This document shows, piece by piece, positions 8,855 to 18,077 of a stretch of 64,000 nucleotides of DNA. Numbering within the stretch: position 1 is the first letter of the stretch; each line of letters starts with the position of its first letter. Location: NCBI GenBank assembly GCA_934162665.1, contig CAKPJN010000006.1, forward strand, positions 1 to 64,000, in the 5' to 3' direction. The stretch is from an uncultured Bacilli bacterium. GTDB taxonomy: Bacteria > Bacillota_I > Bacilli_A > RF39 > UBA660. A program made the position numbers and the translations under genes. The notes beneath the pieces were generated by a model. It made no database searches. It saw only the letters and a program-made list of their open reading frames with translations, and was not told the DNA's origin.

Positions 8855-9256
8855 ATGGATAAAAAAGGTTTTACAATGATAGAATTACTTGCGGTTATTG
8901 TTATAATGGGAATACTTTCAACAGTTGCGATTATATCAGTATCTAGATATTTAAATAAGGCAAACAATTCATCTTATGAAACAATGATAAAGACATTGTA
9001 TGACGGATCACAAAATTATCTTATGGATCACTTAGATTTAATTGATGAACTTCCTACAACAATTACAAGTAATGAATTATTATCAGGTGATTATATAGAC
9101 AAACTTATTGATCCTAAAAATAAAAAAGGAGAATGTAGTGGTAATGTAGTAGTATCAAATAATTCTTCAAGTATTGAAAGTAAACTAAAAAATCTAACTT
9201 ATAAAGTAACTATAAAATGTGGCAACACAACAAAAAGTGAGACATATCCAAAATAA
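8855..9256 (+). CDS. Type IV prepilin-like protein (ComGC/PilA-type)
   Basis: The 133-aa protein begins with a short leader, then a prepilin-peptidase site and N-methylation motif (KKGFTMIELLAVIVIMGI) that continues into a hydrophobic helix. This is the class III signal of type IV pilins and competence pseudopilins. The conserved Glu at +5 of the mature protein is present. The C-terminal half has two cysteines (GECSG and KCGNT) that could form a disulfide. It sits between uvrC and mutL with an AAAGGAGAT ribosome binding site. The ATPase for such a system (23822-25345) is 14 kb away. Confidence 0.9.
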   Translation: MDKKGFTMIELLAVIVIMGILSTVAIISVSRYLNKANNSSYETMIKTLYDGSQNYLMDHLDLIDELPTTITSNELLSGDYIDKLIDPKNKKGECSGNVVVSNNSSSIESKLKNLTYKVTIKCGNTTKSETYPK

Positions 9257-9270
9257 AGGAATGATGAAGT

Positions 9271-11067
9271 ATGAGCAAAATTAAAGTAATGGATGAAAAC
9301 TTAGCAAATAAAATCGCAGCTGGAGAAGTAGTAGAAAAAACAATGAACGTTGTGAAAGAATTAGTAGAAAATTCAATCGACGCTAACAGTGATGAAATAT
9401 CAATTAAACTTGTAGATTCAGGCGTAAAAGAAATATGTGTTTCTGATAATGGAGTGGGCATGGACAGAAATGATGCCACTCTTGCTTTTTCAAGACATGC
9501 TACTTCAAAATTAAAAAGTATCGACGATCTATTTAGTATAGAATCACTTGGTTTCAGGGGTGAAGCACTTCCATCAATCGCAGCAGTATCTAATATAGAA
9601 TTAAAAACATCAGATGGAAATACTGGTACATATATAGCAATGAATGGTGGTAAAGATCAAAAAATAGATAACAGTGACCTTCAACAAGGAACAACAATTA
9701 CAGTAAAAGATTTATTTTATAACACACCAGTACGTTTAAAATATCTTAAAAATTTATATGTAGAATTAGCGAATATTGTAGAATATGTAGATAAAATGGC
9801 ATTAGCTCACCCTGATATAAAATTCAGTTTAAAAAATAACGATAAAGAACTTTTAAACACAGATGGTAATGGTGACTTATTAAAAGTAATATACTCAATC
9901 TATGGAATTGAAGTAAGTAAAAAGATGGAAGAAATATCCGGAGAAAACGATGATTATTATATATCAGGTTATATTTCATATCCAGAATGCTCCAAATCAA
10001 ATCGTAATGCTATCACCACAATAGTTAACGGTAGAATTATTAAAAATAACGAATTAAATAGAGCTATAATTGATTGCTATCACACTTATATACCAAAAGA
10101 TCGTTTTCCAATAGTAATCATAAACATTGATGTAGATCCAGTTCTAATAGATATAAATATTCATCCTACAAAAATGGATATAAAGTTTTCTAAATTCAAA
10201 GAATTAAAAGAGTTAATTGAAAAACAAATTATAAGTAAATTAAAAGAATTAACTTTAATACCAAATGTTAGTGTACGTACAGATGAAAATATAAATGAAG
10301 TAAAAAGTCAAATTTCTTCAACTGATTATAAAACATCAGAAGATAATTATGAACCAAAACAAATTATAAATGAAGATGTCAATAAAAATAACTATGAAGA
10401 AGTAAGTTTTGATTTTTCAGTAGCTGAAGAAAGTAACGACTATAATGATTCAATTAATATAGATACCAAAAATGAGAGAATTAGAAAAATAAAGAAAATG
10501 TATCCCAAAGGAATAGTCTATGAGACATATATTATTGCTGAAAATGAAGAAGGAATGTTTATTATTGATCAGCATGCAGCGGCAGAAAGAATAAATTATG
10601 AGAAAGTCTTAAAAATGTTAAAAGAAAAAACTCAAGTTATAGATTTATTAATTCCAATCAAAATTGAACTCCCAGCTAATGAGTTTATAATAGCAAAAGA
10701 AAACTTTGATCTATTAAATAGTTTAGGATTTAAAGCAGAAGAATTTGGCATTAATACAATTATCGTTAGAAGTCATCCTTTTTGGATAAGTGAAGATATT
10801 GCGGATGAATGTGTTCACAAAGTAGTAGAATTAGTTTCAGTTAAGGAATCATTTGATTTTGATAAATTTGTTTGGAGAATGGCCGCTACTATGGCATGTA
10901 GGATGAGTATAAAAGCCCATGACTTTATTAATTTTGACGATCAAGAATATTTATTAGATGAATTATCTTATTGTGATAATCCATTTACTTGTCCTCATGG
11001 AAGGCCAACAATTATAACCTATACCAAATATGATTTAGAAAAATTATTTAAGAGAGTGATGGATTAA
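9271..11067 (+). CDS. mutL: DNA mismatch repair protein MutL (endonuclease type)
   Basis: MutL links mismatch recognition by MutS to strand removal. The N-terminal GHKL ATPase is complete (AGEVVEKTMNVVKELVENS, DNGVGM, GFRGEALPSI). The C-terminal dimerisation domain carries the metal-dependent nuclease motif DQHAAAERINYE, the ACRMSIKAHD block and CPHGRP, so this is the nicking MutL found in bacteria without MutH. The linker (about residues 330-400) is acidic and low complexity. The stop overlaps the miaA start by one base (TAATG). mutS lies 19 kb away (30092-32638), not adjacent. Confidence 0.97.
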   Translation: MSKIKVMDENLANKIAAGEVVEKTMNVVKELVENSIDANSDEISIKLVDSGVKEICVSDNGVGMDRNDATLAFSRHATSKLKSIDDLFSIESLGFRGEALPSIAAVSNIELKTSDGNTGTYIAMNGGKDQKIDNSDLQQGTTITVKDLFYNTPVRLKYLKNLYVELANIVEYVDKMALAHPDIKFSLKNNDKELLNTDGNGDLLKVIYSIYGIEVSKKMEEISGENDDYYISGYISYPECSKSNRNAITTIVNGRIIKNNELNRAIIDCYHTYIPKDRFPIVIINIDVDPVLIDINIHPTKMDIKFSKFKELKELIEKQIISKLKELTLIPNVSVRTDENINEVKSQISSTDYKTSEDNYEPKQIINEDVNKNNYEEVSFDFSVAEESNDYNDSINIDTKNERIRKIKKMYPKGIVYETYIIAENEEGMFIIDQHAAAERINYEKVLKMLKEKTQVIDLLIPIKIELPANEFIIAKENFDLLNSLGFKAEEFGINTIIVRSHPFWISEDIADECVHKVVELVSVKESFDFDKFVWRMAATMACRMSIKAHDFINFDDQEYLLDELSYCDNPFTCPHGRPTIITYTKYDLEKLFKRVMD

Positions 11068-11942
11068 TGAAAGATATTATTGTAATAGTAGGTCCAACCG
11101 GTGTTGGAAAAACTAAATTAAGTATAGAACTTGCAAAAAAATTAGATGCAGAAATAATAAATGGTGATTCTGTTGCGATATATAAATATTTAAATATAGG
11201 AAGTGCTAAACCAACAGTAGAAGAACGAGAAAATATTTTCCATCATCTAATTGATATAAAAGATCCTACCGAAGAATATTCAGTTTTTGATTATCAGCAA
11301 GATGTAAGAAAAATAATTGAACAATTAGATAAAAAAAACAAAAGAATAATCATAGTCGGAGGAACAGGTCTATATATAAAAGCAGCCCTATATAATTATG
11401 AGTTTAAATTTGGAACAACAAATAATGAATATAGTGAAATGACTAATGAAGAAATATATAATAAATTACTAACTTATAACAACAATATAGATGTTCATGT
11501 AAACAATCGAAAAAGATTAGTTAGATTATTAAATAAATACGAAAATAACGAAATAATTTCTAATAAAAAAGACGAATTACTATATCCAATCAAAGTAATA
11601 GGTTTAACAACTAATCGTGAATATTTATATCAAAGAATTAATAATAGAGTAGATCAAATGATAAAGAATGGTTTATTAGATGAAATAAATAGTCTAAAAA
11701 ATTATTACCAAAAATCCAAAATTTTAAATACAGGAATAGGATATAAAGAATTTTATGATTATCTATTTAAAGATAAAGATCTAAATGAAGTAATAGAAGA
11801 TATAAAACAAGACTCTAGAAGATACGCAAAACGTCAGTATACTTTTTTTAAACATCAGTTCAATACTACATGGTTTGATGTTGACTTTAATAATTTTGAT
11901 AACACAATAAATGAAGTATATGAATATATAAATAAATTATAA
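11067..11942 (+). CDS. miaA: tRNA dimethylallyltransferase
   Basis: MiaA adds a dimethylallyl group to A37 of tRNAs that read codons beginning with U. The 291-aa protein has the P-loop GPTGVGKT at residues 8-15, the NGDSVAIYK region, the DI(K)DP region and GGTGLYIKA. The C-terminal RRYAKRQYTFFKHQF segment is the tRNA- and DMAPP-binding region. It overlaps mutL by one base, so the two are translationally coupled; mutL-miaA is a common order in Firmicutes. Confidence 0.96.
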   Translation: MKDIIVIVGPTGVGKTKLSIELAKKLDAEIINGDSVAIYKYLNIGSAKPTVEERENIFHHLIDIKDPTEEYSVFDYQQDVRKIIEQLDKKNKRIIIVGGTGLYIKAALYNYEFKFGTTNNEYSEMTNEEIYNKLLTYNNNIDVHVNNRKRLVRLLNKYENNEIISNKKDELLYPIKVIGLTTNREYLYQRINNRVDQMIKNGLLDEINSLKNYYQKSKILNTGIGYKEFYDYLFKDKDLNEVIEDIKQDSRRYAKRQYTFFKHQFNTTWFDVDFNNFDNTINEVYEYINKL

Positions 11943-11963
11943 TTTAATGAAAGGATAGATAAG

Positions 11964-12649
11964 ATGAATATATTATATGAAATAGGAATTAATAATAATG
12001 ATATTAAAAATATATGTGACATAAATAAAGAAATTTTGGAATTAATAGATGAGGAAGTAGAAATAAAAGTAGAAATCCAAAAACAATTAGGATGCGATAA
12101 TCAAATAATAAAAAATATTATTACAACAAATTCAAACTACTTACTACGTTTTGATAATGACATATTAAAATTAGTAAATAAATTAAAAAGTCTAGGAATA
12201 GCAAAATTAGATATAACATTTGATAGTAATCCTTTTTTACTAAATTATGATGCTTTTGAAATAGATCAATTTATAAATAAAAAGCAAATTATGCTTGGTT
12301 AACAAAAAATGGTTATACAAAAGAAGAAGTAATAAAGATGACAAAATCATTCCCTGCGCTATATGGTTTATCAATAGATAACATGAAACAAAAGATAAAT
12401 TTTTATAAAAATTTTGATTTAGAATTTATTGTTTTAAATGATACTAAAAAATTAATGCAAAGTGTAAAATTAAGCTATGCTAGATTAATGTTTTATAAAG
12501 ATAGAAATATAGAAATATCAGAGTTAAATTATATAAAGCTATTTGTTTATCAAAAAAGGTTTGAAAAACAATATGAAATATCAAAAGAAGAAATTTTAAA
12601 AATATATAATTATGATGAATACTTAAAAAATATGCAAACTTCAAAATAA
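11964..12649 (+). pseudogene. mTERF-like helical-repeat protein with a frameshift
   Basis: Two open pieces, 11964-12302 (112 aa) and 12338-12649 (103 aa), fit one protein if the frame shifts near 12285-12305. The downstream frame is open through that junction, reading WLTKNGYTKEEVIKMTKSFP. The repeating pattern (N-P-F-L-L, then a helix, then LG/NGYTKEEV, then FPALYGLS, then KI-F) resembles mTERF helical repeats of about 30 residues, which bind nucleic acid in mitochondria and chloroplasts. Function in bacteria is not known to me. Either the gene is inactivated, or there is a sequencing error or programmed frameshift. The piece boundaries are secure; the family call is tentative. Confidence 0.5.
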
Positions 12650-12670
12650 TAAATTTTATATAAAAAAACA

Positions 12671-12693
12671 GAAGCTTTCTTAAGCTTCTTTTA
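12671..12693. terminator. Bidirectional terminator between convergent genes
   Basis: A 7-bp stem, GAAGCTT/AAGCTTC, is flanked by an A-run on the left and a T-run on the right. It can end both the mTERF-like gene and the minus-strand gene, whose stop codon lies inside it. Confidence 0.8.
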
Positions 12694-13594
12694 ATTCACT
12701 ATAAATTTCTTGATCAAACTCATGCTGCTCTATTTGAGATGATTTTAAAGTAGATGTATTTATTAAGAAAAATGTATCATCTAAAATATCAGAAGAATCA
12801 GAAGTAACAGGATCGTCCCAAGTTAAATCAAGATGATACCAATTACCATTGATAAATACTGCATTCCATACATGAGAATCACTGGATACTTTATAACTTT
12901 TAATTTTCATTTTCTCTAAAAATAACTCCATTGCGTCTGTATAACCACCACAAATACCATATCCTTGAATTAAAGTTCCATATGCAATATCAGATTTGTA
13001 ATTAATAATATTATTATCGCTTCTTAAGGAGTCATATTTACTATTATTAATAATATAATCATGAACACTTTTAATATTTTCTATTTGATTAGAATCACTT
13101 AAAATTAATGAATTGTATATATCATTAATCTTTTTATCTATTTTCTCAATATCCTCTTTAGTATATGCTTTTTTAATTTTAATAGTAACTTTACCTAAAG
13201 AATCATATTCAGTTTCAATATTCTTAAAACTATTATAAGGATGAACAAAATTATTAATATGTGAAAGAAGCTCTTGATTGTTCGCAATATCTTTTACCTC
13301 AGTTAAACAATCTTTATATTTATTAGGACAATAAAAACTAAATTTTTCTAATCCAGCATTTATAGATGTATAATAAATATTTAATATATCTTGCCTTGAA
13401 CTAGGTGAAAAATAATTAGTATTTTGTACAAAGTCAAAATCATAATCTCTATAGTATTCATTCTTTTTATCAATAGTAACTAATTTATCATTAAAGTTTA
13501 TTTTTTCATAAATAAACTTTTTAATATCCATCCTGAAATTAATTGTAATTCCTAAAATAATAAGTAAAAATCCAAATAAAAGTAATCTTTTCAT
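12680..13594 (-). CDS. Membrane-anchored transglutaminase-like protein
   Basis: The 304-aa protein has a single N-terminal membrane segment (residues 3-20), so the rest faces outside or remains anchored. The C-terminal half is a transglutaminase/protease-like core with the expected Cys-His-Asp triad: Cys in YGICGGYTDAMELF, His in SSDSHVWNAVFI, and Asp in YHLDLTWDDP. Such domains in bacterial surface proteins act as proteases, peptide N-glycanases or cross-linkers; the substrate here cannot be told. GGAGG precedes the ATG. It is convergent with the mTERF-like gene and monocistronic. Confidence 0.85.
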   Translation of the reverse strand: MKRLLLFGFLLIILGITINFRMDIKKFIYEKINFNDKLVTIDKKNEYYRDYDFDFVQNTNYFSPSSRQDILNIYYTSINAGLEKFSFYCPNKYKDCLTEVKDIANNQELLSHINNFVHPYNSFKNIETEYDSLGKVTIKIKKAYTKEDIEKIDKKINDIYNSLILSDSNQIENIKSVHDYIINNSKYDSLRSDNNIINYKSDIAYGTLIQGYGICGGYTDAMELFLEKMKIKSYKVSSDSHVWNAVFINGNWYHLDLTWDDPVTSDSSDILDDTFFLINTSTLKSSQIEQHEFDQEIYSELKEA

Positions 13595-13689
13595 ATATCC
13601 TCCATCTACTATAATAATTTTAGACTATTTTTAATAAGCAGTAAAGGATAACTATAAAAAACTTATTATAATTTATCTTTTTATATATA

Positions 13690-13714
13690 ATAAAAACAAT
13701 CTTGTAGATTGCTT
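13690..13714 (-). terminator. Terminator of rpsT
   Basis: Read on the minus strand, CAATCT and AGATTG form a 6-bp stem with a 3-base loop, followed by TTTTTATT. It lies just past the rpsT stop codon. Confidence 0.75.
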
Positions 13715-13717
13715 TTA

Positions 13718-13978
13718 TTATATAGTATTATTCATCTTTGTTAATCTTGATTTTAAACGAGCTGCTTTATTTTTATGGATTAATCCACTAGACATTGCTT
13801 TATCAATTCTTTGAGTAGCAATGTTTAAATTATTGCTTGCTTGTTCTTTATTTCCAGCTTTTGCTTCTTTTTCAAACTTTTTAATAGCAGTTTTCATACT
13901 TGAAATAACTAAAGTATTAACATCTGCTTTCTTGCTATTAGAACGAACACGTTTTTTAGCACTTTTAATATTTGGCAT
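13718..13978 (-). CDS. rpsT: 30S ribosomal protein S20
   Basis: S20 binds 16S rRNA and is needed for small-subunit assembly. The 86-aa lysine-rich protein begins MPNIKSAKKRVRSNSKK and ends SRLTKMNN, as in other S20 proteins. The start at 13978 follows a GAGGTG ribosome binding site; an upstream in-frame ATG at 14023 has none. It is divergent from gpr, the arrangement seen in Bacillus. Confidence 0.97.
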   Translation of the reverse strand: MPNIKSAKKRVRSNSKKADVNTLVISSMKTAIKKFEKEAKAGNKEQASNNLNIATQRIDKAMSSGLIHKNKAARLKSRLTKMNNTI

Positions 13979-14082
13979 CTTTTTCACCTCACTTTTTGTA
14001 AACATATTAATTTTACCAAACATTTACATAAAATGCAAATAAATTTTAGAATTTTGTAAATATTAATAATGGGTGATGCAAT

Positions 14083-15132
14083 ATGCACGAAATAGACTTA
14101 AAAAATTATAAAATAAGAACAGATTTGTTGGTAGATAGTTTTGATACTAATAGTAGTCATGATGGGGTCATTCATAATATAGAAAAAATTGATGATTTAA
14201 TATTAGAAGAAACCGAAATAACTAAAGAAGGAAGTACATTATTAAATAAAAAAGTAGGTTTATATAAAACAATTTCTTTTAAAGACATAACTGATAAGAC
14301 AAATTACAAAAAAGTAGAAGATTTATTTATTAAAACTTTAAAAAAGATGTTAGAAGAAAATAATATAAAAGAAAAAGATACAGTTTTAATAATAGGTCTA
14401 GGTAATGATAAATCAACTCCTGATGCCCTAGGCCCTAAAGTAGTTGATAATATCTTAGTAACTAGATACTTATTTGCTTTAGGTGAAGTAGAAGAAGAAT
14501 ATAGAAATGTTTCCAGTTTTAAACCGAATGTAACTGGGACAACAGGCATAGAAACAAAAGACTTAGTATCATCAATAGTAAATACAGTTTTACCTGACTT
14601 TATAATTATAATTGATGCCTTGGCATCATCTTCTATTGACCGACTAAATAAAACAATTCAAATAACAAACACTGGGATTGAACCAGGTAGTGGAGTAGGA
14701 AATACAAGAGATGAAATATCAAAAGAAACAATCAATGTTCCGGTTATAGTAATTGGTGTTCCGACAATAGTTGATGCCGCAACAATCGTAAATGATACTT
14801 TTAAATATATGCAAAAACAAATAAGTTATAAATTAGATAATATAGATAATAATAAATTAAAATTAGTCCCACATACTAATCAAAATTATGAAAATCATGA
14901 AAATAACTTAACTGAAAAAGAAAAACAAGAAATGTTAGGGATGATAGGTACATTAACAGAAGAAGATTTCAAATCATTAATATATGAGGTGTTATCACCA
15001 ATTAATTATAATTTAATGGTAACTCCTAAGGAAATAGACTTTGTAATTGATAAATTATCACTATTAATTGGAAATGGAATAAATAAAGTATTACATAAAT
15101 CTTTTAAAACGACAAATTCTGAAGTTAAATAG
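14083..15132 (+). CDS. gpr: Germination protease Gpr (spore protease)
   Basis: Gpr degrades the small acid-soluble proteins that coat spore DNA, supplying amino acids at germination. The 349-aa protein matches the family (peptidase family A25): an N-terminal propeptide-like region with TDLLVDSFD, then LIIGLGNDKSTPDALGPKVV, the segment FKPNVTGTTGIETKD, DALASSSIDRLNKTIQITNTG, and PGSGVGNTRDEISKET. GGGTGATGC precedes the ATG. It lies between rpsT and spoIIP, as in Bacillus. Its presence implies real spores with SASP-protected DNA. In Bacillus it is expressed in the forespore under sigma-G. Confidence 0.96.
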   Translation: MHEIDLKNYKIRTDLLVDSFDTNSSHDGVIHNIEKIDDLILEETEITKEGSTLLNKKVGLYKTISFKDITDKTNYKKVEDLFIKTLKKMLEENNIKEKDTVLIIGLGNDKSTPDALGPKVVDNILVTRYLFALGEVEEEYRNVSSFKPNVTGTTGIETKDLVSSIVNTVLPDFIIIIDALASSSIDRLNKTIQITNTGIEPGSGVGNTRDEISKETINVPVIVIGVPTIVDAATIVNDTFKYMQKQISYKLDNIDNNKLKLVPHTNQNYENHENNLTEKEKQEMLGMIGTLTEEDFKSLIYEVLSPINYNLMVTPKEIDFVIDKLSLLIGNGINKVLHKSFKTTNSEVK

Positions 15133-15156
15133 TATTATTATAATCTTGGTGATAAT

Positions 15157-16119
15157 ATGAAAAAACGTTTTGTCGCAAAAAATAAATCTAAAAAGAAATT
15201 TAAGTTCAAATTTCTTATTTTTGTTTTTCTCTTTATCACAAGTTTAATTCAAACATTTAAGTATTTAGAAAATCAAAAATTAAAAATAAATGACAAGGTT
15301 TTTGTAGAATATCTTTTAAATAACTATAGTGATAACTATAAGATAAAAACAACTGATAAAAATATATTAAAAAAAATATTTAGTTTACTTACTAATATAG
15401 ATTATATTGATCCATCATCTTTAATTGATAGTAATTATAAAGGATTAGTAAAAAAAAATAAGGTTGAAAATCAAGTAAAAAAAGTAAATAAAATTGACGA
15501 AACCCCAATTATTTATATATATAACTCTCATCAAACAGAAGAATATGCTAATACAACACTTGCCGAATACAGTATAAATCCAACGGTAATGATGGCGGAT
15601 TATATTATTCAAGATGTTTTTAATAAAAATAATTTATATACAACTGTTGAGGAGAGAAGTATTAAAGAAATATTAAATACAAATAAATGGAATTATGCAT
15701 CAAGTTATAGAGCTAGTAGGATTTTAATGGAAAATGCCAAATTAAATAACCCAAAACTAACATATTTTATTGATGTTCATAGAGATAGTTTATCAAAAGA
15801 AAAAACAACCATCGAAATCAATGGAAAAAGTTATGCAAAAACTATCTTTCTAATTGGATTAGAAAATGATAGTTATCAAGAAAATCTCGCCTTTACAGAA
15901 AAAATTAACAATAAAATGAATGAACTATATCCTAATCTTTCAAAAGGAATATATAAAAAAGGTGGTCCTGGAGTAAATGGAGTTTATAATCAAGATTTCA
16001 CAAAATACACCATATTAATAGAAATAGGTGGAACTGAAAATACTGTCGATGAGGTATTAAATACAGCTTTGGCTTTTTCTGAATGTTTTATGGAGGTGAT
16101 AAGTAATAATGAAGGGTAA
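15157..16119 (+). CDS. spoIIP: Stage II sporulation protein P (peptidoglycan hydrolase)
   Basis: SpoIIP is the amidase and endopeptidase of the SpoIID-SpoIIM-SpoIIP complex that thins septal peptidoglycan and drives engulfment. The 320-aa protein has an N-terminal membrane anchor (residues 18-34) and the amidase-type catalytic domain, with the His of YNSHQTEEY near residue 126, DVHRDS near 207 and the Glu of IEIGGTENT near 288. It follows gpr by 24 bases, and its end overlaps the next gene by 11 bases. A SpoIIM-family gene lies at 47613-48209. Confidence 0.95.
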   Translation: MKKRFVAKNKSKKKFKFKFLIFVFLFITSLIQTFKYLENQKLKINDKVFVEYLLNNYSDNYKIKTTDKNILKKIFSLLTNIDYIDPSSLIDSNYKGLVKKNKVENQVKKVNKIDETPIIYIYNSHQTEEYANTTLAEYSINPTVMMADYIIQDVFNKNNLYTTVEERSIKEILNTNKWNYASSYRASRILMENAKLNNPKLTYFIDVHRDSLSKEKTTIEINGKSYAKTIFLIGLENDSYQENLAFTEKINNKMNELYPNLSKGIYKKGGPGVNGVYNQDFTKYTILIEIGGTENTVDEVLNTALAFSECFMEVISNNEG

Positions 16120-16432
16120 AAACATTGCTAGAATTGTTATATTTACTTTAATAATAATATTTATTGCATTATATTTAACACAAGTCACTGGTTACTATGA
16201 GTATACTGAAAACAAAAAATCAACACTTACAACAGAAGCTATAGAAAAATTTGAAAAAGATGTAAAAGATGGTAAAAAAATCGATGCAAACAACTATATA
16301 GAAAAATCTAAAAATTATAATAACAGAGCATCAAAATTAGGAATGAAGGTCTCAAATTTAATAGAAGATGGGTTTGACAAAATCATGAATTCAATTTTTA
16401 AAGAGGTTGATAAAGCCATAAACAGTAAGTGA
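16109..16432 (+). CDS. Small membrane protein at the YqxA position
   Basis: The 107-aa protein has one N-terminal membrane helix (residues 7-25) and a charged extracytoplasmic helical tail. It overlaps the spoIIP end by 11 bases. In B. subtilis the gene after spoIIP is yqxA, a similarly sized single-pass protein of unknown function followed by lepA. Here the position and layout match, but I cannot confirm homology by residues. It ends in TGA followed at once by TAA. Confidence 0.7.
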   Translation: MKGKNIARIVIFTLIIIFIALYLTQVTGYYEYTENKKSTLTTEAIEKFEKDVKDGKKIDANNYIEKSKNYNNRASKLGMKVSNLIEDGFDKIMNSIFKEVDKAINSK

Positions 16433-16458
16433 TAAATATAAGATAAATATAAGAAACA

Positions 16459-16487
16459 TTGACAAAACATAGAAAAAATGATATAAT
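16459..16487 (+). promoter_or_regulatory. Sigma-A-type promoter similar to that at 145-173
   Basis: TTGACA (16459-16464) and TATAAT (16482-16487) are separated by 17 bases. Apart from four bases in the spacer and the one before -10, the core is identical to the promoter of the first gene in the window. The downstream leader likewise ends in TTGGGGGTT shortly before the ATG. Confidence 0.85.
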
Positions 16488-16514
16488 CTAATCAATTTTT
16501 TGGGGGTTAAAATT

Positions 16515-18059
16515 ATGAATGAAAAATTAAATAGATTATTAAAATTTCATCTTGATGATAGTATAATTATATTAGATGAGTATGAATTACTAGGACTTTT
16601 AAAAGACGAAAAATACACAAGAAAAGTTTTGAAACAAAAACAAGAAGTATTAAACAATCATTATAAAGGATTATTTAAATATGAAGCAAGAAGCCTTGAT
16701 GAGAATGAGGAAATAAGCTTGTTGAAAAAGGGTATACCATATATTTTAAAAGCAAACAAAGAAAAAGAAAGAATCGGTATTTATATAGATAAAGTAGGTA
16801 TTTTAGTTGGTTTATCTTCAAACACTTTCATGATACCAACTGATAGACTATTCAAAGAAAATAACAATGAAAATAAATTATCATTAGAAGAAGAAGCTCA
16901 TCAAAATTTTAGAGAAGAATTACGTAAAATAAGATCTAATTTAAAAACTGTCACAACACCAGAAGAATTAAAAGAATTTAACTTAATAGATGATAGAGCT
17001 TATGACTTAATAAAAACTCTTAGTCCATCATTTAGAAAAGAAGCAATAAGCAAATATATTGATCACTTGTGTAAAACAATTTCAAAAGTTTTAATTGATT
17101 CAAAAGCAATGATGAAAAGTTCTGATTTAGATATAACTGATGAGATAGGAAAATATATAGATACAGAAAAATTTGCATTATGGTACGCAAATTTTAATAT
17201 ATACTTTCTTTTAAGTAACAGTGATGGAAAAATAAATTATTCTGAATACAAAAATTCAATTGATTTTGTTATAAGCTATTATAAAGATTTGATGAACAAA
17301 ATTAATAACAATCCAAACTATATTAAAAAAATTATTTCAGCTGCAAGAATAACTGAAGATAATAAAAAAGGAATATATACAACAGATGAATTTATTAAAG
17401 ATTATACAACATTCTATGAAAATTATTTATTTTCTAATAACAATCTAGATAGTGACATAGTAAAAGAATTAACAAAAGTTCCTCCAAAAGAATTTTCTCT
17501 TGATTGGGAAATATTACCTGAGGGTCATACAGAAAATAGAAAACAAAGAAAAAGCCATGATCCAAAAAGTATTGAAACAATCGGTGGACTTAAAGCAGAA
17601 AAATATGACGTTTTAGAAGCAAAAGAAAAATTGTTAAACGAAAAGAAAGCCTTTTTTGAATCAACTTGCCCCGTTCTAAAAATTAAAGGAACTAATAAAA
17701 TGAGTGGTTATTACGGATTTGCTTATCCAAACGGAAAAGTAGTCTTTGAAAAATTTTACAAAGGAAAATATTGTGATATTCCTACTGTAAATGAAGCCAT
17801 CTATGTTATGAGAATTGATAATTTTAGAGAATTATCAAAGTATAGCAAACCAGAGATAATCGAATATATAAATGACAATGAAAATTCAAATGTTAAAAGA
17901 ATATATCACGCAAAAAATTGGAAAGAAAAAGTTATAAAGTCTATCAATAGTAAAGAGACAAATAAAGAAGAAATTGAAAAATTAAAACAAGCAAGAGAAT
18001 TTCTTTTAAAGAGTATAAATAATACAGAAGATAGTCAAAAAGTTAATATTAAAAAATAA
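16515..18059 (+). CDS. Unknown protein, paralogue A (514 aa)
   Basis: I do not recognise the family. The protein is soluble, lysine- and glutamate-rich, and mostly helical. It is a paralogue of the next gene. The last 140 residues of both share a conserved domain: a YPNG-VFEK-YY block (here AYPNGKVVFEKFYKGKY), EAIYVM-I-NF, an EII-YI helix, then VKRIYHAKNW. The N-terminal half contains DDSIIILDEYELLGLL, which may match SNLLIFSENELSSLF in the paralogue. ATG 16515 follows GGGGG, and a consensus promoter precedes it. The pair is inserted between the spoIIP unit and lepA, which are neighbours in Bacillus. Confidence 0.8.
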   Translation: MNEKLNRLLKFHLDDSIIILDEYELLGLLKDEKYTRKVLKQKQEVLNNHYKGLFKYEARSLDENEEISLLKKGIPYILKANKEKERIGIYIDKVGILVGLSSNTFMIPTDRLFKENNNENKLSLEEEAHQNFREELRKIRSNLKTVTTPEELKEFNLIDDRAYDLIKTLSPSFRKEAISKYIDHLCKTISKVLIDSKAMMKSSDLDITDEIGKYIDTEKFALWYANFNIYFLLSNSDGKINYSEYKNSIDFVISYYKDLMNKINNNPNYIKKIISAARITEDNKKGIYTTDEFIKDYTTFYENYLFSNNNLDSDIVKELTKVPPKEFSLDWEILPEGHTENRKQRKSHDPKSIETIGGLKAEKYDVLEAKEKLLNEKKAFFESTCPVLKIKGTNKMSGYYGFAYPNGKVVFEKFYKGKYCDIPTVNEAIYVMRIDNFRELSKYSKPEIIEYINDNENSNVKRIYHAKNWKEKVIKSINSKETNKEEIEKLKQAREFLLKSINNTEDSQKVNIKK

Positions 18060-18077
18060 TCTTAAGGAAGTGTCACT

